Positions 31,218-39,255 of a DNA stretch of 41,705 nucleotides are shown here, in pieces. The stretch comes from Pseudoalteromonas luteoviolacea B = ATCC 29581 (lineage in GTDB: Bacteria; Pseudomonadota; Gammaproteobacteria; Enterobacterales; Alteromonadaceae): the NCBI GenBank assembly GCA_000333235.1, contig CAPN01000049.1, positions 1 through 41,705 on the forward strand, read 5' to 3'. Every line of letters begins with the position of its first letter. The first letter of the stretch is position 1. The notes beneath the pieces are model-generated. The model saw only the letters and a list, made by a program, of their open reading frames with translations. It ran no database searches and was not told the DNA's origin. The position numbers were made by a program, and so were the translations under genes.

Positions 31218-32294
31218 TTAACTGTATTCATAGCTCACACGTGGAGTGACATTACAAAGTAATTCATAAGGGATTGTGCTTGCACACTGCGCTATTTCTT
31301 CCACAGGCAGATTTGGTCCCCACATTTCGACTTCATCACCAATCGTAATGCCTTGATGATTATCACCAATATCTACAGTGATCATATCCATAGAAACACT
31401 ACCAACAATACCATAGCGCTTGCCTTTGATAATTACGGGTGTACCTTGTTTCGCATGACGTGGATACCCATCTCCATATCCAACCGCAATAATCGCAAGC
31501 GTTGTGGTACTTTTCGATTGCCAGCGTGCGCCATAACCAACACCTTCTCCTGCTGCAATTGAGCGAATCGCGATGACTTTAGTAGTTAAGCGCATAACCG
31601 GCTTTAAACCATGATCTTGACCGATTTTATCTAGCATCGGTGAGACGCCATACATCATAAGCCCTGGTCTTACCCAATCACCATGACTTTGCGGCCAACC
31701 TAATATCCCTGCGGAATTTGCAAGGCACAATGACTCGCCCTGCTCAGCAACTAGTTGACGAAATAACGTCATTTGCAGTTCTGTTTTTGTACTTTCTAGA
31801 TCATCAGCACAAGAAAAATGCGTCATTAAATTCACTTGCTCTTTTACATTTTGGCAAGCTTTAAGACGCTGATAAAAAGCGGTAAATTGGCTAGGTTCAA
31901 TGCCAAGGCGATGCATACCTGTGTCTATTTTTAACCACGTCGCTATTGGCGCTTCCAGTTCTGCCTGTTCGAGTGCCTGTAATTGACTTTCATCATGTAT
32001 AATTGTCTGAAAATTATTCGCGAGCAAGATTGGCAAATCACTCGGATGGAAAAAACCTTCGAGTAATACGATGGGTTTAGTTAACCCTCCTGCACGCAGC
32101 GCTAATGCCTCATCGACTCGTGCCACGGCAAATGCATCAGCGTCCGCTAAATGCTTCGCAATGGTAACAAGACCATGACCATAGGCATTTGCTTTTAAGA
32201 CTGCCATCACTTTGCTGTGAGGGGCAAAACGCTTAACCTTTGCTAAATTATAAGCTAAGGCGGCTAAATCAATTTCTGCTGCTACTAAACGCAT
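31218..32294 (-). CDS. alr: Alanine racemase
   Basis: Alr is the PLP enzyme that interconverts L- and D-alanine for peptidoglycan. The 358-residue product has the PLP lysine in VMAVLKANAYGHG (K34), the catalytic tyrosine in GEGVGYGARW, and GYGDGYPRH and VSMDMITVDI blocks. Length is normal. Its ATG shares one base with the dnaB stop (TAATG), so it is translated downstream of dnaB; the dnaB-alr order is common in gammaproteobacteria. The 102 bases between alr and the convergent yjbQ show no clear terminator. Confidence 0.95.
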   Translation of the reverse strand: MRLVAAEIDLAALAYNLAKVKRFAPHSKVMAVLKANAYGHGLVTIAKHLADADAFAVARVDEALALRAGGLTKPIVLLEGFFHPSDLPILLANNFQTIIHDESQLQALEQAELEAPIATWLKIDTGMHRLGIEPSQFTAFYQRLKACQNVKEQVNLMTHFSCADDLESTKTELQMTLFRQLVAEQGESLCLANSAGILGWPQSHGDWVRPGLMMYGVSPMLDKIGQDHGLKPVMRLTTKVIAIRSIAAGEGVGYGARWQSKSTTTLAIIAVGYGDGYPRHAKQGTPVIIKGKRYGIVGSVSMDMITVDIGDNHQGITIGDEVEMWGPNLPVEEIAQCASTIPYELLCNVTPRVSYEYS

Positions 32295-33673
32295 TAATAC
32301 TCGTCTTCAAACGCCGGGCCGGCATAGTTATCAAAACGCGAGTATTGCCCTTGGAACGTTAACCTAACCTTACCAATCGGACCATTACGTTGTTTACCAA
32401 TAATTATTTCCGCAGTGCCCTTATCCGCACTGTCTTCGTTATATACCTCATCACGATATATGAACATAATTAAATCCGCATCTTGTTCAATGGAACCTGA
32501 TTCACGAAGATCCGAGTTAACTGGACGCTTGTCTGCACGTTGCTCTAGCGTACGGTTAAGCTGTGATAACGCAACTACAGGACACTGTAATTCTTTCGCC
32601 AATGCTTTCAACGAGCGCGAAATCTCCGCAATTTCTAAAGTTCGATTGTCTGATAAGCTTGGTACACGCATCAACTGAAGGTAGTCCACCATGATCATGG
32701 AAATACCACCATGATCGCGTGCAATGCGTCTTGCGCGAGAGCGCACGTCTGTTGGTGTAAGACCAGATGCATCATCAACATACATCTTGCCTTTATCCAT
32801 CAGTAAGCCCATGGTTGAAGACAAACGAGCCCAGTCATCATCGTCGAGTTGGCCGGTCCTTACTTTAGTTTGATTAATACGACCAAGTGACGCGAGCATC
32901 CTCATCATAATTTGTTCGGAGGGCATTTCTAATGAGAAGATCAAAACTGGTTTATCTTGAGTCATCGCCGCATGCTCACATAAGTTCATCGCAAACGTTG
33001 TTTTACCCATCGATGGGCGTGCTGCAACAATGATGAGATCAGAAGGTTGTAGACCTGCCGTCATTTTGTCTAGGTCAGAATAACCTGTACTCACTCCAGT
33101 GACGCCATCTTGTGGCGATTGGTATAGCTCTTCGATTTTATCAACCGTTTTTTCTAATATAGCATGAATGCTTTGAGGGCCTTCCGTACTTTTAGTGCGC
33201 TGCTCGGCTATTTTAAACACTTTGCTTTCAGCGAGATCCAATAATTCATGGCTATCTCGACCTTCTGGGTTAAAGCCTGCTTCAGCAATTTCATTTGCAA
33301 CACCAATCATTTCTCGAACAACCGCACGCTCACGTACTATCTGTGCATAGGCGTCAATGTTCGCAGCACTTGGCGTATTTTTCGCAATTTCAGCTAGGTA
33401 GGCAAAACCACCTACACTTGCCAGTTGACCATTTTTCTCAAGATTTTCCGAAATGGTGATCAAGTCAATTGGTTGGCCATTTTCGACCAATTTCTCCATC
33501 GCTTCAAAGATAAGCTTGTGGGTGCGCGTATAGAAGTCTTGTGCGACCACAAGCTCTGCTACACGGTCAAATGCTTCATTGTCGAGCATCAAGCCGCCTA
33601 ACACAGATTGCTCGGCTTCTATAGAATGAGGGGGAACTTTTAACGATTCGACTTGTTTATCGGGTCTGGCCAT
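32294..33673 (-). CDS. dnaB: Replicative DNA helicase DnaB
   Basis: DnaB is the hexameric 5'-3' helicase of the replication fork. The 459-residue product has the N-terminal DnaG-binding domain (PPHSIEAEQSVLGGLMLDNE) and the RecA-like domain with Walker A ARPSMGKTTFAMN (near residue 220). Walker B-like MIMVDYLQLM and the arginine-finger region ELQCPVVALSQLNRTLEQR, DLRESGSIEQDADLIMF follow. There is no intein. A candidate promoter lies at 33703-33730. Confidence 0.97.
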   Translation of the reverse strand: MARPDKQVESLKVPPHSIEAEQSVLGGLMLDNEAFDRVAELVVAQDFYTRTHKLIFEAMEKLVENGQPIDLITISENLEKNGQLASVGGFAYLAEIAKNTPSAANIDAYAQIVRERAVVREMIGVANEIAEAGFNPEGRDSHELLDLAESKVFKIAEQRTKSTEGPQSIHAILEKTVDKIEELYQSPQDGVTGVSTGYSDLDKMTAGLQPSDLIIVAARPSMGKTTFAMNLCEHAAMTQDKPVLIFSLEMPSEQIMMRMLASLGRINQTKVRTGQLDDDDWARLSSTMGLLMDKGKMYVDDASGLTPTDVRSRARRIARDHGGISMIMVDYLQLMRVPSLSDNRTLEIAEISRSLKALAKELQCPVVALSQLNRTLEQRADKRPVNSDLRESGSIEQDADLIMFIYRDEVYNEDSADKGTAEIIIGKQRNGPIGKVRLTFQGQYSRFDNYAGPAFEDEY

Positions 33674-33702
33674 TTTGCTTCATACCTTTGCAATGAAGCT
33701 CT

Positions 33703-33730
33703 ATTTTATCGGCTTGAGTCAAATGTGCAA
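33703..33730 (-). promoter_or_regulatory. Candidate sigma70 promoter for dnaB-alr
   Basis: On the minus strand TTGCAC (33725-33730) and TAAAAT (33703-33708) are separated by 16 bases, about 30 bases before the dnaB ATG. Just upstream, ATCCT-TGC-AGGAT (around 33732-33746) is a small inverted repeat that overlaps the promoter region and could be an operator. Confidence 0.55.
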
Positions 33731-33749
33731 ATCATCCTGCAAGGATTTC

Positions 33750-33779
33750 GCCAATCAGCTGTGTTTCAGCATGACTGGC
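33750..33779 (-). terminator. Candidate hairpin ending the ECF/DUF4097 operon
   Basis: The minus-strand sequence GCCA-g-TCA-t-GCTG-AAACA-CAGC-TGA-t-TGGC forms an imperfect stem just after the DUF4097 gene stop (33790). It lacks a clear T run, so termination may be weak or Rho-assisted. Confidence 0.35.
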
Positions 33780-33789
33780 GATATCGATT

Positions 33790-34743
33790 TTAACGTTGTT
33801 TGAGTGAAATGTTGCCACTTACCGTGTCAATTTCAACATCGGCATTACCACCATTACTGATAAATTTTAAACGACGTGCCGAGGTATACTTTGCCTTAGT
33901 CGCTTTTTCATCATTAAAACCGTTGCGAATGCTGCCACCTGAATGAGTTTGAATATCAAAGTTTGCTGAAACAGCTTTTGGCAAATAAAGATCAATGTCT
34001 CCACTGACGCTATTCATATTAATGCGACCGCCCTTTTCCAACGCATCAACATAAATCTGAGCTTCACCATTTACAGTATTAAAATCAAGCTCCTTTAGAG
34101 ACGCTATCTTAAATTCTACGTCGCCATTAACGTTTTCAAATTTAATCGTATGCGCTTGAGTTTCACTTTTAATATCACCATTGACCGCGTTAAAACGCAA
34201 AGTGCCTTTCGAAGCGGTATCTCGAATATCGCCATTAACCGTCTCGAGGTGGATTTCACCGTCTAAGTTTTGTGTTTTCACACCACCATTTACTGTCGCT
34301 AAATGTAAAATACCTTTTAATTGCTGTGCATTTACATCGCCATTCACTGTTTTTACCCGCGTATTGTTCAGCATATCTCTAACTGAGACGTTGACATTAA
34401 CACCTTCAAAATTAAGGACACTTTTAGCTGGCAAATAGATGACAAGTTGCGACCCTTCTCCCTCATTATTCCAGTTACGATTGCGAGGCAAATCGACAAT
34501 AAACTCGGTCACATTACCAACCGTTTCTAAACGGTATCCTTTGGCCAAATCATCCAATTCGCCTGTCACTTTAAACTCGGCTTTTTCCCATGCGCGGATC
34601 TCAACGTCACCGCGGTCATTTTCAATGATAATCTTTCCATCCATTGGAACTGAGATACTTTTGTCAATTTTTTCACCTGCCAACGCGATGGCGGAGAGAA
34701 ACAAACTTGGGATCAAAGCATAATTCACTAAAGATAATTTCAT
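33790..34743 (-). CDS. Exported DUF4097-type beta-repeat protein
   Basis: The 317-residue protein has a signal peptide with a likely cleavage after ALA (residue 22) and no further membrane segment, so it is periplasmic or surface exposed. From residue 131 it carries VNGD/VSGD repeats (VNG at 133, 151, 169, 187 and 205, then 224; VSG at 246 and 308). The regular period of 18 residues is typical of DUF4097/putative auto-adhesin beta-helix ladders. Function of the family is not established. It starts 10 bases after the anti-sigma gene, with AGGAATATTGAT upstream, and is the third gene of the sigma operon, so it may be part of an envelope-stress response or its sensor (inference). Confidence 0.85.
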   Translation of the reverse strand: MKLSLVNYALIPSLFLSAIALAGEKIDKSISVPMDGKIIIENDRGDVEIRAWEKAEFKVTGELDDLAKGYRLETVGNVTEFIVDLPRNRNWNNEGEGSQLVIYLPAKSVLNFEGVNVNVSVRDMLNNTRVKTVNGDVNAQQLKGILHLATVNGGVKTQNLDGEIHLETVNGDIRDTASKGTLRFNAVNGDIKSETQAHTIKFENVNGDVEFKIASLKELDFNTVNGEAQIYVDALEKGGRINMNSVSGDIDLYLPKAVSANFDIQTHSGGSIRNGFNDEKATKAKYTSARRLKFISNGGNADVEIDTVSGNISLKQR

Positions 34744-34753
34744 ATCAATATTC

Positions 34754-35233
34754 CTATATTTGTTGCCAGGTTGGCTGATGAACTTTGGTGATCAGATCTA
34801 GCTGTTGTTGATAGACCTGAGAAAGCATTCTTAGTAGTGCTGCATTTTGAGGATCTTCGTCCAAGGCTTGTCGAATGGCTGCCTCTGCAGCTTCAAGCTC
34901 AACTAACTGTGCTTGCCAATTGTCAGTTAAAGCTGGCTGAGATTGGTATCTCACCAGTAAACTCTGTTTTTGTGATTCAAAAAAGTCGGCAATGAGGACT
35001 GCATTATTTGGCTCTTGCTTCATGATCATTAAAACGCTAAAAAGGGCTGCACCTAAACAAACTGCAACACCGAGCCACGGCTTAATATTCGTTGAAGCGC
35101 TAATTTCCATCGCCTCGCTTGAAATTGCGCGCTCCACTCCAGGCCAAAGTTCGCGGGTCGGCGTGATTTCATCAGGGAGATTTTGGATCTCTTGCTTGAG
35201 CATTTCATCAAATGGCTTTTTATTCATTTTCAT
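34754..35233 (-). CDS. Probable membrane anti-sigma factor
   Basis: The 159-residue protein has a cytoplasmic N-terminus (LPDEITPTRELWPGVERAI), one membrane segment (about residues 52-71) and a periplasmic C-terminal part predicted to be helical. It overlaps the ECF sigma gene by 14 bases, which with the topology makes it the likely cognate anti-sigma factor. It has no zinc-binding HxxxCxxC motif, so it is not of the ZAS type. Two in-frame ATGs (35233 and 35227) are possible; AGGAG lies 4 and 10 bases before them. Confidence 0.75.
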   Translation of the reverse strand: MKMNKKPFDEMLKQEIQNLPDEITPTRELWPGVERAISSEAMEISASTNIKPWLGVAVCLGAALFSVLMIMKQEPNNAVLIADFFESQKQSLLVRYQSQPALTDNWQAQLVELEAAEAAIRQALDEDPQNAALLRMLSQVYQQQLDLITKVHQPTWQQI

Positions 35234-35771
35234 ACCACTCCTGCATTAACTGTCTGGCTCGATGATATTGCGACTTACTTGAACCTACTGCCATATTTAA
35301 CATGGTTGCGATTTCTTCATGGCGATATCCTTCCACCGCATGCAACACGAAAACAAGACGTGCTCGCTCAGGTAAGCGCACAATCAATTTATCTAAACCA
35401 CCTAACATCGGGCACGCATCAACCTCAACAGACTCCATACCAACATCTTCGCTACTAACAACCCGTTGCAGCCAGTTCTTTTGCTTTCGTAGATAACTAA
35501 TCGCAATGTTGCTTGTCACGCTATATAACCACGTGCTGAATTTAGATTGACCTTGAAATTGCGCTAGCTTATTCCAAACTTGTACAAACACTTCTTGCGT
35601 GATGTCTTCTGCTGCACTCGGATCAGCACTTAGACGTAAGCTCAGCGCATATACTTTTTTCTCGTAGCGAGTGAATAAATCAGCAAAGCTACGCTGACAA
35701 CCGTTAATACATCGATCGATGAGAGCGTGCTCTTGTTCTTTTTCAAACGCGTGTTTTGCGTCGATTATCAT
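35220..35771 (-). CDS. ECF-family RNA polymerase sigma factor
   Basis: The 183-residue protein has sigma region 2 (FTRYEKKVYALSLRLSADPS, AAEDITQEVFVQVWNKLAQF, STWLYSVTSNIAISYLRK). Region 4 follows (LPERARLVFVLHAVEGYRHE, then EIATMLNMAVGSSKSQYHRA as the helix-turn-helix). It lacks regions 1 and 3, as ECF factors do. It is the first gene of a three-gene operon with a membrane anti-sigma factor and a DUF4097-type exported protein. A promoter of ECF type lies 44 bases upstream, which suggests autoregulation. I cannot assign the exact ECF group. Confidence 0.92.
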   Translation of the reverse strand: MIIDAKHAFEKEQEHALIDRCINGCQRSFADLFTRYEKKVYALSLRLSADPSAAEDITQEVFVQVWNKLAQFQGQSKFSTWLYSVTSNIAISYLRKQKNWLQRVVSSEDVGMESVEVDACPMLGGLDKLIVRLPERARLVFVLHAVEGYRHEEIATMLNMAVGSSKSQYHRARQLMQEWYENE

Positions 35772-35814
35772 GTCAAATTTTCCATTGAGATAATCACCTA
35801 GGAATGTGAGTTAA

Positions 35815-35838
35815 GACGTATGAGGGTAACGAAAGGTT
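35815..35838 (-). promoter_or_regulatory. Candidate ECF-type autoregulated promoter (AACC-N16-CGTC)
   Basis: On the minus strand AACC (35835-35838) and CGTC (35815-35818) are separated by exactly 16 bases, the usual arrangement for ECF sigma promoters (AAC-rich -35 and CGTC -10). It lies about 44 bases before the sigma ATG. Autoregulation is inferred from family behaviour. Confidence 0.65.
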
Positions 35839-35916
35839 TAAATACATTGCAAAAAAAACCGCTTAAAGCATGTCACACTATGCACATTCAACTTGACGAT
35901 GCGTGTTTCAGAGCAT

Positions 35917-36133
35917 CACCGTGTTTTCAGTGCTAAGCACGCAAATGCAAGAAGGTAAGCGCCTTGCAAATTAGCGTAACAACATAGTGGAAACACGGTG
36001 GCGCTCCCACAGGGTAAGTTTCACAGGCGCTATGTTCGTTATTGGGGAAGAAGCCACTACTTACAACGACCGCCTTGCCTAAACACCTATAAATGCTTAC
36101 GCAAGTAACGCATCTTCAAGTAGGTTGGGTATA
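35917..36133. repeat. Structured intergenic element, probable dispersed repeat
   Basis: The 398-base gap 35772-36169 has no convincing gene. It holds nested inverted repeats: CACCGTGTTT (35917-35926) with AAACACGGTG (35991-36000), GCTAA (35932-35936) with TTAGC (35971-35975), and TGCAAG (35946-35951) with CTTGCA (35963-35968). A second, competing stem joins TAACAACATAG (35977-35987) with CTATGTTCGTTA (36030-36041). The far end, read on the minus strand, begins TATACCCAACCTACTTGAAG, which resembles starts of dispersed intergenic repeats I know from Vibrio and enterobacteria. No second copy is in the window. A 5' leader or small RNA is the alternative. Confidence 0.5.
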
Positions 36134-36169
36134 AACGGTTCGATATTGTTATTTTTTAAGAATCGAACT

Positions 36170-37900
36170 TTAGGAAGGATAGCGCCAACCTAAAAACATT
36201 AATTTTGCGCCTTGTTTTAGGTTTGTTGAACCACCTATTTTCAGATTTTTCAATGCAGCATCAAAATGCACACCACTACCACCAGAACCGTTAATAGAGG
36301 CACCTCGCACTGTACCATACAATTGACCACTGCCTTTCATAATCACATCGGTTAACGGTGCATAAATCGCCGCATACAGATCAGTTGCACCACTAAAGAC
36401 AAAACCGCTCGCGTCTTTGTTTGACGAGTAAAAGCTCAATGAAGGAAATCCACTTGCAGTAATGCCTTCTTTCTCTGTGATCACCTTTGCGCTTGCGCCA
36501 ATATCAACCTTACCCGTAATAAAGATGGTCAAACTGCTTTCTTTTGCAATGTGAAGGCGAGTATTACCGCTCATCTTCATATCACCATCGACAAGCCAAA
36601 TAACATCTCCGCCACGGATAAAAACTTCGCTGTCACTGGTTAAACTAACCCCTTTTAATCCAAAAGCAAGTTGCTTTCCATTGTTCGTCGAACCTTGATT
36701 TTGTGTAACATTAGTCAGCACATAAATAGTCTGTTGCTTGGCGACACGATTACCAGCCCCATTTTTGCTAAAAACCCCCAACGATGGAGTAAACACATAA
36801 TGCTGTGTCGGACCCGTAGAGAATGGCGTAAAAACAGAAGAGTTTTCCATTACTTGTGGCATATTTAATGGAAGCTCTAAAGGATCACATTCTTTGTCTG
36901 GTTTCTTAGGATCGTAGTCTGGCGAACTCGGATCATACACTTTTACGGGTGCAACATTCGGGTTTACGTTAAAACGAGAATGAGTGTAGGGAACACCGCC
37001 TTGGCTGTGAGTAAACGTATCTGGAAAAGTACCCTTGCCACCATATTGAATCGCAAAAGCATCATTACCGTCATTTAGAATTCGGCTTCCCCACTTCATC
37101 GTTGCATCGCCATTCGCTCGCACATAGCCCGTTACTGAGCCTCCTTTATGCATAAAGAACCCACGGGTTAAAACGTTACCAACGACTCGCTCTCCATTGC
37201 CCGGCGATATTTCTACGCCGGTATTCGAATGGATATTGCCGATAACTGGAGAAGAGCCTTTAAGATAAATCACTCCAGATGCCTGCACATCGCCTTTGAT
37301 TGGAGAATGTCCAGCCAACACAACATCTGAATCACCGATCACGGTATTTACGTCACCATCGTTGGTTTTTGTTTCCTCATAAGTGCCTTTCGATGAATCA
37401 TAACTGTCAACTTGACCACTACCAGAGAGGTTTACGCCTTTGCAACCGGTTACCGCAGTGCCAAAAACGGATTCATATACAGCCGGTTCAAACCGAAAGC
37501 GTGCTATCATACTTGCATTCGCATCGCCGTTAAAACGGACTCCTTTACTCTGAATCTCCAGTTCATTATTTAGGGTTTTGACTAATTGCGTTGAAAATGT
37601 TGCATCAGACTCAATGTTTCCCATACCGCTGAGTCTGCCATATTGGTTTAGCACCGCATCTATGTTGGTAGGATTCGATGCAGCAATGCCATTTCGAATC
37701 GTTTCCGCATGGTTGAAGATCCCCTTTTCTGATAGCAGACGCGCATTAAGATCTTTTTGAAAGTTACCACTCAAACGCTCTTGAACTATCGATTCTTTTA
37801 ATGCTGCAAATACCACCACGCTTGCCATTGTAGTAAGCAACATCACGGTAATTAACGTGAAACCTTGTGATTTTTGCTTTGCCTTAGGAGCCATATGCAT
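36170..37900 (-). CDS. Large PilX-like minor pilin with DUF7305-like C-terminal domain
   Basis: The 576-residue protein has a type IV prepilin start (a short basic leader, then G and FTLITVMLLTTMASVVVFAA), cleaved by prepilin peptidase. The PilX_N motif KESIVQERLSGNFQKDLNAR follows. Position 5 of the mature protein is T instead of the usual E, as often in PilX/GspK-like pilins. Residues about 150-270 form glycine-rich beta repeats (GDVQASGVIYLKGSSPVIGN), and the C-terminal part (about 440-570) resembles DUF7305 (SSLTIFITGKVDIGASAKV; LYAAIYAPLTDVIMKGSGQL, then YGTV). Usual PilX is about 200 residues. It is the last gene of the minor-pilin operon and overlaps pilW; ATGs at 37900 and 37894 are both possible. 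Confidence 0.85.
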   Translation of the reverse strand: MHMAPKAKQKSQGFTLITVMLLTTMASVVVFAALKESIVQERLSGNFQKDLNARLLSEKGIFNHAETIRNGIAASNPTNIDAVLNQYGRLSGMGNIESDATFSTQLVKTLNNELEIQSKGVRFNGDANASMIARFRFEPAVYESVFGTAVTGCKGVNLSGSGQVDSYDSSKGTYEETKTNDGDVNTVIGDSDVVLAGHSPIKGDVQASGVIYLKGSSPVIGNIHSNTGVEISPGNGERVVGNVLTRGFFMHKGGSVTGYVRANGDATMKWGSRILNDGNDAFAIQYGGKGTFPDTFTHSQGGVPYTHSRFNVNPNVAPVKVYDPSSPDYDPKKPDKECDPLELPLNMPQVMENSSVFTPFSTGPTQHYVFTPSLGVFSKNGAGNRVAKQQTIYVLTNVTQNQGSTNNGKQLAFGLKGVSLTSDSEVFIRGGDVIWLVDGDMKMSGNTRLHIAKESSLTIFITGKVDIGASAKVITEKEGITASGFPSLSFYSSNKDASGFVFSGATDLYAAIYAPLTDVIMKGSGQLYGTVRGASINGSGGSGVHFDAALKNLKIGGSTNLKQGAKLMFLGWRYPS

Positions 37901-38399
37901 TGACCAAAACTAATTGTGAAGCTGAAATATCAATGCGCACGCCATTTTCAAATGGTGCAACCGCATTTGTTGGTGTAACTGTAATACTGGTCAATAAGCT
38001 GTTATACGCAAAATCGATACTACTTAATCCCTTTACTAACTTAACTGCACCAGACCCTGTATCACACGTTAAATAAATGCCATCCTGAACGTAATGCTCA
38101 GTATACGCGAGCACCATTTGCACACCTGTACAACTCACGGTATTTGCTGCCTGTTGCAATAAAAGTTCCTTGCCATTATTGAGCACCTGAGGATCCGTTG
38201 TAGCCTGTTTAATACTGCGAGTTAATACTTGGTTAGTGTATCGGATCACCTCTTGGGCTAATTCAATATCTTGCGCCGTCTGTAAGGTACTTTTTATGGC
38301 ACTGTATGACATCGCAACGCCCGACAATAGAATCGCTCCCGCTGCTAATGCGACCATCAATTCGATTAAGGTAAAACCTAGGTTTTTCTGCCAATTCAT
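37884..38399 (-). CDS. pilW: Type IV pilus minor pilin PilW-like
   Basis: The 171-residue prepilin starts MNWQKNLG and is cleaved before FTLIELMVALAAGAILLSG, with the conserved E at mature position 5. The C-terminal part is beta-rich with a cysteine pair (SCTGVQMVL; LTCDTGSG). The frame continues to a TTG at 38405, but the ATG at 38399 forms an ATGA overlap with the pilV stop, so I start there. Minor pilins of this set prime pilus assembly at the inner membrane. Assignment as PilW rests on position and size. Confidence 0.8.
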   Translation of the reverse strand: MNWQKNLGFTLIELMVALAAGAILLSGVAMSYSAIKSTLQTAQDIELAQEVIRYTNQVLTRSIKQATTDPQVLNNGKELLLQQAANTVSCTGVQMVLAYTEHYVQDGIYLTCDTGSGAVKLVKGLSSIDFAYNSLLTSITVTPTNAVAPFENGVRIDISASQLVLVNAYGS

Positions 38400-38806
38400 A
38401 TACAACTACTCGGCATCGTTGGAAAAGAAACCGATAAGCGAATTTGATTCATTGCTTGGTCTGCCATACGTTCATCCGCCCAACTCACCGCAACGCTCAT
38501 CTCTTTAGAAAATGCAGCCGGCAAATTAAGGCTAAAACGCGAATCTGCGGGTTTTAGTGAATTTTGAAAATTAGCGTCTTGATATTTTGCGACATCGGAA
38601 TGCTGTAATTCACACTGTTCAACCCAAAGCCGCTCTATCGCATTTTGCCCTTGTATCAACGCGAGCGTATAAAAATAACTGTTGGTCGACAGTTGTAATG
38701 TCTTTAACTGAGTGGCAGCTAATCCAAGCAAAGCGACACCCGCTACGACTATCGAAATCATCACCTCAAGCAGCGAAAACCCGTATTTTGGAGCTATTAA
38801 GCGCAT
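38396..38806 (-). CDS. pilV: Type IV pilus minor pilin PilV-like
   Basis: The 136-residue prepilin has leader MRLIAPKYG and mature start FSLLEVMISIVVAGVALLGLA, followed by QLKTLQLSTNSYFYTLALIQ and a YxxALxxAxNxIERLW-like helix typical of PilV. The C-terminus ends with a cysteine (PSSCI). The ribosome binding site is GGAG 7 bases before ATG. It overlaps fimT by 10 bases and pilW by 4 bases (ATGA). Confidence 0.8.
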   Translation of the reverse strand: MRLIAPKYGFSLLEVMISIVVAGVALLGLAATQLKTLQLSTNSYFYTLALIQGQNAIERLWVEQCELQHSDVAKYQDANFQNSLKPADSRFSLNLPAAFSKEMSVAVSWADERMADQAMNQIRLSVSFPTMPSSCI

Positions 38807-39255
38807 CCGCGTACTCCAGCTTCAAGCCAACTTTGGCCACTTGGCAACGCACAAAAACGAATATCCGATGTGCTGTTATCATTATCCGTAATTAATACAT
38901 TCTTGGCAGCACTAATTTCACCGGTCTTTTTAATTTGCAAAGTTGGAAATGCGATTTGAATTGACGAATGGCTAGGAGTGAAACTTCTCAACTCAATTTC
39001 TCGACCATTTACTAATTCAATCACTTTCCAACTTGATTGTGCGGCGCGTAGCTCTATAGCGGTCTCTCTTTTAACGGCTTCACTTCGTGCAAAACGGTAA
39101 ACTGCCTGCATCTGATTTGCATGAGTAACAATGCGATCTCGTTTTATCTGCTCTACAAATGATGGAACCGCTAATGTGGCAAGAATCGCAACAATCGCCA
39201 CCCCAACCATCAGCTCAAGCAAAGTAAAGCCGCGCATCTTAATACCAACAATCAT
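38797..39255 (-). CDS. GspH/FimT-family pseudopilin
   Basis: The product is a prepilin with MRG before FTLLELMVGVAIVAILATLA, a helix with FARSEAVKRETAIEL, and a beta-rich C-terminus with cysteines (IRFCALPSG; VRGCA), typical of GspH/FimT/FimU minor pilins. The frame is open to 39288, but GGAG lies 9 bases before the ATG at 39255 (152 residues, 9-residue leader), so I choose that. The ATG at 39237, directly after the pilE stop, is another option. FimT/FimU-type pilins join PilV, PilW and PilX in the tip complex; FimT in some species also binds DNA. Confidence 0.8.
   Translation of the reverse strand: MIVGIKMRGFTLLELMVGVAIVAILATLAVPSFVEQIKRDRIVTHANQMQAVYRFARSEAVKRETAIELRAAQSSWKVIELVNGREIELRSFTPSHSSIQIAFPTLQIKKTGEISAAKNVLITDNDNSTSDIRFCALPSGQSWLEAGVRGCA

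Noticed and set aside
35974..36047. Integron attC-like site (TAAC..GTTA ends with an imperfect stem and a bulge)
   Set aside because: The outer 7-base core boxes do not pair as R boxes should, there is no cassette gene or integrase, and the stem is part of a larger structured element.
35900..36060. Cobalamin or c-di-GMP riboswitch
   Set aside because: Conserved boxes of these classes could not be matched, and no fitting target gene is downstream on the plus strand.
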